A DNA stretch of 64,000 bases from Kineococcus endophyticus (GTDB lineage: Bacteria; Actinomycetota; Actinomycetes; Actinomycetales; Kineococcaceae): contig NZ_JBFNQN010000008.1 in assembly GCF_040796495.1 (NCBI RefSeq), positions 62,001-126,000 of the forward strand, written 5' to 3'. Of the stretch, positions 1-6,769 are shown in pieces. The notes beneath the pieces are model-generated. The model did not search any database and was not told the origin of the DNA. It saw nothing but the letters and a program-made list of their open reading frames with translations. Every line of letters begins with the position of its first letter. Position 1 is the stretch's first letter. The translations under genes and the position numbers were made by a program.

Positions 1-1283
1 TCGGCGAGGGCGAGGGCCTCGGTCTGGGAGGCGCCGGCGCGCAGGATCGCGAACTCGTCCCCGCCCAGGCGCACGACGACGGTCCGCGGGCTCGCCGCGA
101 CGTCGCGGACCCGGCGGGCGATGTCGCGCAGCAGCGCGTCACCGGCCTGGTGGCCGAGGCTGTCGTTGACCTCCTTGAACCCGTCGAGGTCGAGCAGGAG
201 CAGGGCCGCCGTCTCCTGCGGCGCGCACGCGGCGAGCAGCTCCGGACCCCGCCGGTACAGGGCGCGCCGGTTGCCCAGACCGGTGAGCTCGTCGGTCAGG
301 GCGAGCTCGCGGTGCTCGGCCAGCCGGGTCACGTCGCGCAGGGTGACGACCAGGCGCGCCAGGGCGCTGAGGACGGTGGCCGCGGCGACGGCGATGGCGA
401 TGGGGTGCAACGGCCAGCGGTGGTCGACGACGAGGACGCCGAGCGCGACGGTGGTGGCCAGGACGGGGATGGACAGCAGCGCCCAGGCGGGCAGACGGGG
501 GCCGGTCGGGGTCGACGTCCAGCCCGGGGTGAACCCCATGAGGACGACGCCGGTGACCCACACGCCGTCCGTGACCCCGCCGGAGACGTAGGTGCCCTGG
601 GCGGTGGCGAACAGGTAGGCGACGTCGGCGACGACGAAGACGACGAGCCCGGCCGCCAGCAGCCACAGCCCCTTGGGCGGGCGCCAGCCGAACAGCGCGA
701 GGACGGCGGCCAGGACCATCAGCAGAACGAGGTCGAGCGCGGGGTAGGCCGAGGTCGTCGCGACCGCGGCCCAGCTGCCCTCGGCCGAGACGATGGGGCC
801 GATGACGGCCGCGGCGGCGACGGCCCCGACGGCCAGGGCGCCGACGACCCCGTCGAGCCACAGGCTGCGGGTGTGCCGGGCGTCGCGGTGCTTGGCCAGC
901 AGGATGAGGGCGACGAAGACGAGCGGGTAGAAGAGGAGGAACCCGAGGTCGGCGCCGGAGGGGTAGGGCGGGTCGGCCATCGGGCGCACCACGATGGTCC
1001 AGAAGACGTTGCCGGAGCCGTACACGGCGAGCGCCGCGCTGAGCAGGTACCCGCCACGGCGGGACCCCTGCAGCGCCAGCGTGCGCACGAGGCAGAGGGC
1101 GGCCGCGGACTCGTAGGCGAGGTTGTTGAGGACCCCGTCCAGGAGCAGCGAGTAGCCCGAGGTGGCGCGCACGCCCGGCACGGTGGACACGACGAAGGCC
1201 GCGGGCACGAGCAGCAGCAGGACGTGCAGCACGCGGTGCCAGCGCGCGGGGAGCACCGTCCGGTGCCGACTGGTTGAGCTCAC
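1..1283 (-). CDS. Membrane-anchored GGDEF diguanylate cyclase (3' end beyond window)
   Basis: Predicted to make cyclic di-GMP from two GTP at the membrane. The N-terminal ~270 residues form eight or nine hydrophobic segments. They are followed by a GGDEF domain with an LLLDLDGFKEVNDSLGH segment and an intact RLGGDEFAIL active-site loop near positions 46-66. No RxxD inhibitory site is visible at the usual place before GGDEF. The C-terminus runs off the left edge, so a following EAL domain cannot be excluded. The GTG start at 1283 was chosen because a GGAGG ribosome binding site lies 7 nt upstream. A FliA-class promoter lies about 25 nt before the start, so it may belong to the flagellar regulon. 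Confidence 0.88.
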   Translation of the reverse strand, partial: MSSTSRHRTVLPARWHRVLHVLLLLVPAAFVVSTVPGVRATSGYSLLLDGVLNNLAYESAAALCLVRTLALQGSRRGGYLLSAALAVYGSGNVFWTIVVRPMADPPYPSGADLGFLLFYPLVFVALILLAKHRDARHTRSLWLDGVVGALAVGAVAAAAVIGPIVSAEGSWAAVATTSAYPALDLVLLMVLAAVLALFGWRPPKGLWLLAAGLVVFVVADVAYLFATAQGTYVSGGVTDGVWVTGVVLMGFTPGWTSTPTGPRLPAWALLSIPVLATTVALGVLVVDHRWPLHPIAIAVAAATVLSALARLVVTLRDVTRLAEHRELALTDELTGLGNRRALYRRGPELLAACAPQETAALLLLDLDGFKEVNDSLGHQAGDALLRDIARRVRDVAASPRTVVVRLGGDEFAILRAGASQTEALALA

Positions 1284-1307
1284 GACGAACCTCCAAGGTC
1301 ACAGGAG

Positions 1308-1336
1308 GTGTCGGTTGCCCATGTGCACGACTCGAC
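1308..1336 (-). promoter_or_regulatory. Candidate FliA/WhiG-class promoter for the GGDEF gene
   Basis: On the minus strand a -35-like GTCGA (1332-1336) is followed after exactly 16 nt by ACCGACAC (1308-1315). This is the same spacing and a close variant of the boxes before the flagellar operons, and the same -10 variant as at 39024-39031. The expected transcription start near 1300 would give a short leader that contains the GGAGG site. An AACGGGTG motif lies 6 nt upstream of the -35. Confidence 0.45.
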
Positions 1337-1381
1337 CCGCCGAACGGGTGTCGGTCCCGGTTGCGGGACCTGGTCGGCCCG

Positions 1382-2224
1382 TCAGCCCAGCGCGCAGAGC
1401 ACGGCGCCGAGGAGCACGAGCCCCACCGCGGTCGTCTGCAGGCGGCTGAGCCGCTCGTCGTGGACCTGCCGGGCCAGCAGGACCGTCACGGCCGGGTACA
1501 GCGAGGCCAGCACCGCCACGACGCTGACCAGCCCGGAGGCCGAGGCGAGGGCGAAGGCCGCCGTGGCGGCCAGGTCCAGGACGCCGAGGGCCAGCAGCAG
1601 CGGCAGGTCGCGGCCGAGCACGGGGGGAGCGGTGCGCACCACGAACGCCGCGGCGGCGACGACCACGACGAGGGAGGACAGGCGCATCCCCAGCAGGGCC
1701 CCCGCGACGGACGTCTCGCTGGCCCGGGCCAGGGCGTAGACCTCCACCCCGAACAGCAGCGCGGCCAGCGCCGCCAGCCCCACCGCCGACGCGGGGGTGC
1801 GCTGCGTCCCGGACAGTTCCGGGCCGGCCGTGCCGACGACGCCGACGAGGGCGAGCGCGGCGCCGCCCAGGGCGACGGCACCGGGGCGTTCGCCGGTGAG
1901 GACGGCGGCGGCGACGGGGACGAGCATCCCGCACGAGGCGATCGGGGCGACGACGCCCATCGTCCCGCGGGCCAGGGCGGTGTAGAGGGCGCCCATGGCA
2001 CCGGCCCACGTCACCCCGGCCAGCACGGCCCAGCCGAGCCACGCGCCGGCCCGCACGTGCGCGAGCTGGCCGGTGACCAGCAGGAACACCAGCAGCACGA
2101 GGGCGGACAGGACCTGGGAGACGGCGAGCACCTGGACCGCGCGCAGGCGGCGGCTGACGCTGCCCCCGAGGAAGTCCGACGTGCCCCACAGGGCGCTGGC
2201 CAGCAGCGCGAGACCGGCGCTCAC
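1382..2224 (-). CDS. EamA/DMT-family transporter
   Basis: Predicted inner-membrane drug/metabolite transporter of about 280 residues with ten hydrophobic helices in two EamA repeats. The first repeat starts at ALLASALWGTSDFLGG and the second near residue 145. The substrate cannot be read from sequence. I chose GTG 2224 (VSAGLALLAS) because the reading frame further upstream (to 2323) is low-complexity Arg/Pro and covers a strong hairpin that most likely ends the upstream gene. No good ribosome binding site is visible, so the start is uncertain. It lies downstream of the MotB-like gene on the same strand but is probably a separate transcription unit. Confidence 0.75.
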   Translation of the reverse strand: MSAGLALLASALWGTSDFLGGSVSRRLRAVQVLAVSQVLSALVLLVFLLVTGQLAHVRAGAWLGWAVLAGVTWAGAMGALYTALARGTMGVVAPIASCGMLVPVAAAVLTGERPGAVALGGAALALVGVVGTAGPELSGTQRTPASAVGLAALAALLFGVEVYALARASETSVAGALLGMRLSSLVVVVAAAAFVVRTAPPVLGRDLPLLLALGVLDLAATAAFALASASGLVSVVAVLASLYPAVTVLLARQVHDERLSRLQTTAVGLVLLGAVLCALG

Positions 2225-2264
2225 CGGGCGGGCCGGGCGGGCCGGGACGGGTGGGGGGACGACG

Positions 2265-2308
2265 AGGGGGCGTGCACGGGGTCTCCTCGACCACCGTGCA
2301 CGCCCCCT
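2265..2308 (-). terminator. GC-rich hairpin between MotB-like gene and EamA gene
   Basis: A perfect 15-bp stem (2265-2279 with 2294-2308) is topped by a further 4-bp stem and a 5-nt loop. It lies about 50 nt after the stop codon of the MotB-like gene. There is no T-run, as is common in actinobacterial terminators. Because it is palindromic it could act on either strand or be an operator for the transporter gene. Confidence 0.5.
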
Positions 2309-2360
2309 TGAGCGTTCACCCACCCGCTGTGGCGGGCCTCACCCCTGGATCACCGACAGG

Positions 2361-2948
2361 TCACTGCTGGATGAGGTACAGCTCCAGCTGCACGATCCCC
2401 GGGCGGGGGGACTGGGCGTTGACCGCGCGCCAGAAGTCGCGCTTGGCGGACCCGGCGAACACGCCGGGGGCGGCCGCGTCGAGCTGGGCGTTGACCCGGC
2501 GGGCCAGGGCCGTGCCGGCACCGGGGTCCCCGGCCGTCCCGAAGGTCAGGACGAACGCGGCGCGGCGGTTCTGCGCCGCCAGGTCACCGACCGCCCCGGC
2601 GACGGCGCCGCGGATGGCGTCGTCGGTGGAGGCCCCGTCGACGAGCACCTCCAGGACGACCGGGGCCTGCGCGACGCCCGCGGGCATCGAGGGGACCGGG
2701 TCCGGTGCGGGGGCCGGGGCGGTGACGGTCACCGTCGGCACGGGCGTGGGGGTCGGGCTGGGTGTGGGGGTGCTCACGGCGGCCGCGGCCCGGGGGGCGT
2801 CGACCCCCGCGTGGACGGCCCCCCCGGCGGCGAGCCCGATGATCGTCAGGGCCAGGAGGGCGTCGGCGAAGACCCAGCCGGCGAGGCCGACCGTGCCGTC
2901 CTCCTTGCGTCCCAGACGGGCCGAGGGTCGCAGGGCCGGGCGCCTCAC
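2361..2948 (-). CDS. Small single-TM protein, MotB/ZorB/ExbD-like
   Basis: This 195-residue protein has one N-terminal transmembrane helix (about 22-46). Its GWVFADALLALTIIGL segment places an Asp (residue 29) early in the helix, as in the MotB proton-binding helix (compare the WLVSYADMLTVLMA segment of the MotB in this window). A Pro/Thr-rich linker (59-88) and an extracytoplasmic domain (about 97-195) follow. That domain contains an FVLTFGTAGDPGAGTALARR segment loosely like the OmpA/MotB peptidoglycan-binding core. Its GTG overlaps the stop of the upstream coiled-coil gene by 4 bp, so the two are translationally coupled. The direct homology is not established; the topology, Asp motif and pairing are the evidence. 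An unrelated anchored cell-wall protein remains possible. Confidence 0.55.
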   Translation of the reverse strand: MRRPALRPSARLGRKEDGTVGLAGWVFADALLALTIIGLAAGGAVHAGVDAPRAAAAVSTPTPSPTPTPVPTVTVTAPAPAPDPVPSMPAGVAQAPVVLEVLVDGASTDDAIRGAVAGAVGDLAAQNRRAAFVLTFGTAGDPGAGTALARRVNAQLDAAAPGVFAGSAKRDFWRAVNAQSPRPGIVQLELYLIQQ

Positions 2949-5032
2949 TGGCCCACCCGCGCGTAGCGGCGGGCGGCGAGGTCCTGCAGCGTGCGCGGCG
3001 CGACCGCGACGAACTGCTCCTCGACCTCGACGTCAGGTCGAGCGTTGCGTCGCACGACGGCCTCGGGCTGAGCCTGAGGGTGAGGCACGCGCAGCTCGGG
3101 GCGGGGCTCGGGACGCACGTCCTGGCGGGGCTCCGGACGCGGTTCGGGGCGCGGTTCGGGGCGGGGCTCGGGGCGCGGCGCCGGGCGACGGGCGGGCACG
3201 ACCGGGCGCTGCTGCTGCTGCTGCTGCTGGCGGGCCGAGGCGATGGCGATCCGTTCCGGCAGGGCCTCGACCTGGTGGGTCAGCTGGTCCATGACGCCGT
3301 CGACGACGGAGCCGAGCTCGGAGTTCAGCGACTGGCTGAGGGTGGAGGTGAGGTCCTGCGTCAGGGTGCGGCTGGCGTCGCGGTAGGCCCGGTTGACCTG
3401 GCGGACGTGGTCCTCACCGGCCATCGCCAGCGTCTGGGTGACCGCGGCGGAGACGTCCTCGCGCAGGGTGGAGCCGATGCTGCGCAGGGCGCGGCCGGTG
3501 GCGTCGGCGTGCTCGTGCTGGACCTTCTCCAGCCAGCGCGGCACCGACCGCATGTCGTGGGCGGCCTCGACGAGGCGGTTCTCGATGCCCCGCCAGGAGT
3601 CCAGGACCTCGTTCTGGGTGGTGAGCAGGTCCGCGAGGCGCTCCTCGTGGCGGGTGCGGCGGTCGGCGGCCTCGGCGGCCGTGGCCAGGACGCGGCTCGC
3701 GGTGCCCAGGGCCGACTCGGCGGCCTCGGAGGTGCGCTCGACGTCGCGGCGCAGCGTCTCCATCGTCGTGGCGGCGTGCTCGGCGGAGGCCGAGACGTGC
3801 TCGCTGAAGGCCTCTCCGGTCATCCGGGTGACCTGCTGGACGCTCTCGACGACGGTGGCGTGCATGGTCTCGACCGACTCGCGGGCCGTCGTCGACAGGG
3901 CGGCGACGTGGCCGGTGACGGCCTCGCCGAAGTCGGCGCTGTGCTTGCTCATGGTCTGCGCCGACGTCGACAGCTCGGTGATGGACTCCCGCGTCTGGGT
4001 GCTCAGCGCCTCGACGGCGGCCGAGACGCCCTCGACGGCGGACAGGACGCGGTCGCGGCCCTGCAGCCCCTCGCGCAGCGCCTCGGCGGTGCCGGCGCGG
4101 ACCTGCTCGAGGTGCTCGGTGAGGGTGCGGGTGGACTCGGCCAGGGTGCGGGTGTGCTGCTCGCGGTCGGCGGCGATGAGCTCACCGTGGCGCGAGACGG
4201 CCTCGGTGACGGCGGAGCCGAGCTCGGTGGCGGCGCGGGCGACGTCGGCGCCGCCGGTGTTGGCGGCCTCGGCCGCGGTGATCGCGTGCTGGGCCGAGGA
4301 CCGCACGGTCGCGACGAGCTCGCTGGTGTCGGCGTGCAGGCGGATGGTCTCGGCGACCAGCCGGCCCAGCTCGGTCAGACCGCGCTCGAAGTGCGCGCCG
4401 AGCTGCTCGGCGGCGTTGCTGCGGTGCGGGGCCAGGGCGAGCGTGGCGCGTGCGGCGAAACCGCGCAGGAGTTGCCGGTGGGACTCGTCGGCGCGGGCGG
4501 CGGACAGCTCGTCCGCGCGCTGGCGGCGGTCGGTCGCCACGGCCACCGCGATGGCGGCGGCGATGAGGACGACGGCGAACTCGGCGACGCGGTCGAGGGA
4601 GAAGAAGGTGCGGCCGCCGAAGCCGTCGAGCCACAGCTGCAGGAACGACTCACCGTCGGCGGCCTCCCCGGCGGCCGACATCTGGCCGTAGGCGCGGCCG
4701 GCGAAGAGCAGACCGACCCACGTCACCATGACGGGCGCGAAGACGAGGATGGTGCGCAGCGACCCGGACCGCAGCACGCTGCGGCGCAGCTCCAGCGGGG
4801 CGACCGCGGCGTCCACGTCGAGGACGTCGAACAGGTCGGCGTCGGCCCAGCGGCCCAGCCGTCCGTCGCCACCCTCGGCCTCGGTGCGCACGGCGGTCGC
4901 CAGCTGCCCCAGCACCTGCGCGCGGTGCTCGGAGGGCTCGGCGGCCGTCAGCTGCTCGGCCTCCTCGGCCAGGAGGGCCAGTTCCGCCGGACCCGCGGCG
5001 GGCGCGTCGGTGGGACGTTCTGCGCTGTCCAT
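2945..5032 (-). CDS. Two-TM protein with ~440-residue coiled-coil tail, MotA/ZorA-like topology
   Basis: This 695-residue protein has a cytoplasmic N-terminal region of about 90 residues and two hydrophobic helices (93-113 and 147-167). A very long Ala/Glu/Thr-rich helical region (about 170-610) has methyl-accepting-like heptads. The C-terminus is low complexity, with a poly-Gln run near 613 and repeated Pro-Glu-Pro-Arg units. No chemoreceptor signalling hairpin is recognisable. A membrane base with a long cytoplasmic tail, followed by a coupled single-TM Asp-containing partner, is the arrangement of ZorA/ZorB and related MotA/MotB-type motors. The ATG at 5032 was preferred to an upstream GTG because the -10 box of a FliA-class promoter lies at 5088-5095. 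Confidence 0.6.
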   Translation of the reverse strand: MDSAERPTDAPAAGPAELALLAEEAEQLTAAEPSEHRAQVLGQLATAVRTEAEGGDGRLGRWADADLFDVLDVDAAVAPLELRRSVLRSGSLRTILVFAPVMVTWVGLLFAGRAYGQMSAAGEAADGESFLQLWLDGFGGRTFFSLDRVAEFAVVLIAAAIAVAVATDRRQRADELSAARADESHRQLLRGFAARATLALAPHRSNAAEQLGAHFERGLTELGRLVAETIRLHADTSELVATVRSSAQHAITAAEAANTGGADVARAATELGSAVTEAVSRHGELIAADREQHTRTLAESTRTLTEHLEQVRAGTAEALREGLQGRDRVLSAVEGVSAAVEALSTQTRESITELSTSAQTMSKHSADFGEAVTGHVAALSTTARESVETMHATVVESVQQVTRMTGEAFSEHVSASAEHAATTMETLRRDVERTSEAAESALGTASRVLATAAEAADRRTRHEERLADLLTTQNEVLDSWRGIENRLVEAAHDMRSVPRWLEKVQHEHADATGRALRSIGSTLREDVSAAVTQTLAMAGEDHVRQVNRAYRDASRTLTQDLTSTLSQSLNSELGSVVDGVMDQLTHQVEALPERIAIASARQQQQQQQRPVVPARRPAPRPEPRPEPRPEPRPEPRQDVRPEPRPELRVPHPQAQPEAVVRRNARPDVEVEEQFVAVAPRTLQDLAARRYARVGQ
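3129..3176 (-). repeat. Four 12-bp tandem repeats encoding Pro-Glu-Pro-Arg units
   Basis: Four imperfect copies of a 12-bp unit such as ggttcggggcgc encode the RPEP repeats of the coiled-coil protein's C-terminal tail. This is an in-frame coding repeat likely to vary in copy number between strains. Confidence 0.7.
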
Positions 5033-5087
5033 GGAGTGGGTGTTCCTGTCCTGGAGTGGGTGGGGGACGGTGGTGCGGCTGCGCTCT

Positions 5088-5116
5088 TCCTCGGCGCGGG
5101 CGGCCGTGAGCTTGAG
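5088..5116 (-). promoter_or_regulatory. FliA/WhiG-class promoter for the MotA/ZorA-like gene
   Basis: The minus strand carries CTCAA (5112-5116), a 16-nt spacer and GCCGAGGA (5088-5095). The -35 and spacing are identical to the flgB, fliQ and flhA promoters. The predicted start near 5081 gives a leader of about 50 nt to ATG 5032. Confidence 0.6.
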
Positions 5117-5198
5117 CGGCTGGATCGTCCGGACGTGCGTCACCCGTCCGGCCCAGCCGCACCACGCACCGTGTCGGGGCGTCGGGGGAGGGGGCACG

Positions 5199-5227
5199 GT
5201 CAAGGGGCCGGCGCGTTGCGCCGATGG
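5199..5227 (+). promoter_or_regulatory. Distal FliA/WhiG-class promoter of the flgB operon
   Basis: GTCAA (5199-5203), a 16-nt spacer and GCCGATGG (5220-5227). It lies about 280 nt upstream of flgB, in tandem with the promoter at 5400. No other rightward gene lies between them. Confidence 0.5.
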
Positions 5228-5399
5228 AGTGGGCAGCTCTAGAAGCCCGGACACGCCTCACGGGCCCGGGCGGCCACCGTCGGTGGTCGTCGCGGGGTCG
5301 GTACCGCCGTCCGGGTGACGTTCCCCGGCCCGGTCGGCGCAACCGCGCGAACCGGTGCGGCGCAGGTGGACGACGGCACCGATCGGTGTCCCGTCCGGG

Positions 5400-5428
5400 C
5401 TCAAGACGCAGGGCCACAGGGCCGAAGG
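5400..5428 (+). promoter_or_regulatory. Proximal FliA/WhiG-class promoter of the flgB operon
   Basis: CTCAA (5400-5404), a 16-nt spacer and GCCGAAGG (5421-5428). The predicted start near 5435 leaves a leader of about 70 nt to the flgB GTG. Confidence 0.65.
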
Positions 5429-5505
5429 AGTGTCTGAGCCAACAGAGCCCGAAGTCCCCAGCGCTCAGCTCGATCCGACAAGTTCGAAACCCGGAGGGTG
5501 GCCCC

Positions 5506-5856
5506 GTGTCCGATCTCACCAGCGTCGCACTGCACACCGCGTTGAACGGTCTGCAGGCGCGGCAGCGGGCCATCGCCGACAACATCTCCAACATCAACAC
5601 CAAGGGCTACCTGGCCAACAAGGTGCAGTTCGAGGACGCCCTGGCCAGCGCGGTCGCCGCCGGCGACCCCGCCGCGGCCGTGAGCGCCGACATCTCCACG
5701 AAGAAGTCGCTGGAGCCGACCCGCGAGGACGGCAACAACGTCAACCTCGACGAGGAGTCGATCTCGAACATCTCCACGAACCTCAGCTACCAGACGGTGC
5801 TGAGCGCGCTGAACTCCAAGTACTCGTTGCTGCGCACCGCGATGAGCAGCCAATGA
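5506..5856 (+). CDS. flgB: Flagellar basal-body rod protein FlgB
   Basis: Proximal rod subunit of the flagellar basal body, exported by the flagellar type III apparatus. The 116-residue product has the family's N-terminal helix with an [21 protein letters not shown] segment (the ANNxAN-type rod/hook motif) and a C-terminal heptad helix ending in [12 protein letters not shown]. The length is slightly short but normal for actinobacteria. GTG 5506 has a GGAGGG site 8 nt upstream. It is the first gene of the long rod/export/hook operon and is preceded by two FliA-class promoters. Confidence 0.92.
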   Translation: MSDLTSVALHTALNGLQARQRAIADNISNINTKGYLANKVQFEDALASAVAAGDPAAAVSADISTKKSLEPTREDGNNVNLDEESISNISTNLSYQTVLSALNSKYSLLRTAMSSQ

Positions 5857-5918
5857 CGACGGATCCCCTGGTCCCGTCCACCGGTCCCCGTCCCCTGACC
5901 TGACATCCGGAGCACCGC

Positions 5919-6314
5919 ATGAGCATCTTCGACGCGATCGGCATCGCCGGTACCGGCGTCACCGTGAACCGCAAGTGGATGGACGCCGTCAGCGACAACC
6001 TGGCGAACATCAACACCGCCGTCCGGACGTCGGACCCGGCCTACGAGGCCAAGTACGTCGTGGCCGCCGAGGCCGCCGACGGCAAGGGCACCCAGGTCGC
6101 CGGCATCGTCACGGGCAGCGCGGAGGGCAAGCTGGTCTACGACCCGTCGAACCCGCTGGCCGACGAGCAGGGGTACGTGAAGTACCCCGACATCGACATG
6201 AGCACGCAGATGACCAGCCTGATCATGGCCCAGCGCGCCTACCAGGCGAACCTCTCCGTGATCGACCGGTCCAAGGAGGCCTACCAGGCCGCCCTGCAGC
6301 TCGGGAAGGCGTGA
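5919..6314 (+). CDS. flgC: Flagellar basal-body rod protein FlgC
   Basis: Rod subunit that polymerises with FlgB and FliE. The 131-residue product has the conserved N-terminal heptad segment [16 protein letters not shown] and the C-terminal [25 protein letters not shown] stretch seen across rod and hook proteins (YP.ID...M..LI.A.RAY.AN). The ATG at 5919 follows a CCGGAG site. It lies 62 nt after flgB and is separated from fliE by only a few bases. Confidence 0.95.
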   Translation: MSIFDAIGIAGTGVTVNRKWMDAVSDNLANINTAVRTSDPAYEAKYVVAAEAADGKGTQVAGIVTGSAEGKLVYDPSNPLADEQGYVKYPDIDMSTQMTSLIMAQRAYQANLSVIDRSKEAYQAALQLGKA

Positions 6315-6319
6315 CCGGG

Positions 6320-6769
6320 ATGAGCATCGAGTCCATCGGTGGCGTCGGGGACGTCGCCAGCACGCTCGGCACCCTGGCCACCGGCTACGGGCAGGGCATC
6401 GCCGACACCGACAACCTGCAGATGACCGGAGCGGTCGGCGGGGGCAGCGGCACCTCCTACACGGGGGTCGTGAACCCGGCCGCGGTCTCCGGCGTCGCCG
6501 GCACCGGGGCCTCCACCTCGGTGGACGGGACCTCCGGGACCGACTTCGCGTCGCTGCTGGCGCAGGGGCTCGGCGGGGGAGTGGACAAGCTGCAGGGCCT
6601 GCAGTCCACCTCCGACGACCTCGCGGTCAAGGCCGCCACGGGTGACCTGACCAACGTCCACGACTACATGATCGCCAGCAACGAGGCCCAGCTGGCCACC
6701 CAGCTCACCGTCGCCATCCGCAACAAGGCCGTCGACGCCTTCAACGAGATCATGAGGATGCAGGTCTGA
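6320..6769 (+). CDS. fliE: Flagellar hook-basal body protein FliE
   Basis: Adaptor that connects the rod to the MS ring and is among the first export substrates. The C-terminal half (about 70-149) matches FliE, ending in FNEIMRMQV. At 149 residues it is longer than the usual ~105 because of a Gly/Ser/Thr-rich N-terminal extension. ATG 6320 has a GGGAAGG site 10 nt upstream. An in-frame GTG at 6311 overlapping the flgC stop is an alternative. Its stop overlaps the fliF start (TGATG). Confidence 0.9.
   Translation: MSIESIGGVGDVASTLGTLATGYGQGIADTDNLQMTGAVGGGSGTSYTGVVNPAAVSGVAGTGASTSVDGTSGTDFASLLAQGLGGGVDKLQGLQSTSDDLAVKAATGDLTNVHDYMIASNEAQLATQLTVAIRNKAVDAFNEIMRMQV

Larger units (their letters stand above)
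5033..5505. other. Divergent intergenic control region between motor-like pair and flgB
   Basis: About 470 bp without a credible gene. It holds one FliA-class promoter pointing left (5088-5116) and two pointing right (5199-5227 and 5400-5428). There is also a 12-bp palindrome CACCGATCGGTG about 12 nt upstream of the second rightward -35 and a GGACGGGTGACG-type motif upstream of the leftward -35. ORFs drawn through it (for example from 5224) are Arg/Gly-rich and cross the promoters. Confidence 0.6.

Noticed and set aside
3129-3176. Tandem repeats as a possible CRISPR array
   Set aside because: Units are 12 bp, contiguous, in-frame and coding; there are no spacers and no cas genes. The same applies to the repeats at 30756, 32183 and 36539.
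2361-5032. Complete Zorya anti-phage system
   Set aside because: Only ZorA/ZorB-like topology is seen. No zorC, zorD or zorE-type gene (helicase or nuclease) lies nearby, and the promoter is of the flagellar class.
3080-5242. Long plus-strand ORF opposite the coiled-coil gene
   Set aside because: Gly/Arg/Asp-rich composition typical of the antisense frame of a GC-rich gene; no motifs, and the minus frame has clear protein features and a promoter.
5224-5505. N-terminal extension of flgB from an upstream ATG
   Set aside because: The extension crosses a FliA-class promoter and is Arg/Pro-rich; GTG 5506 has a proper ribosome binding site and matches FlgB.
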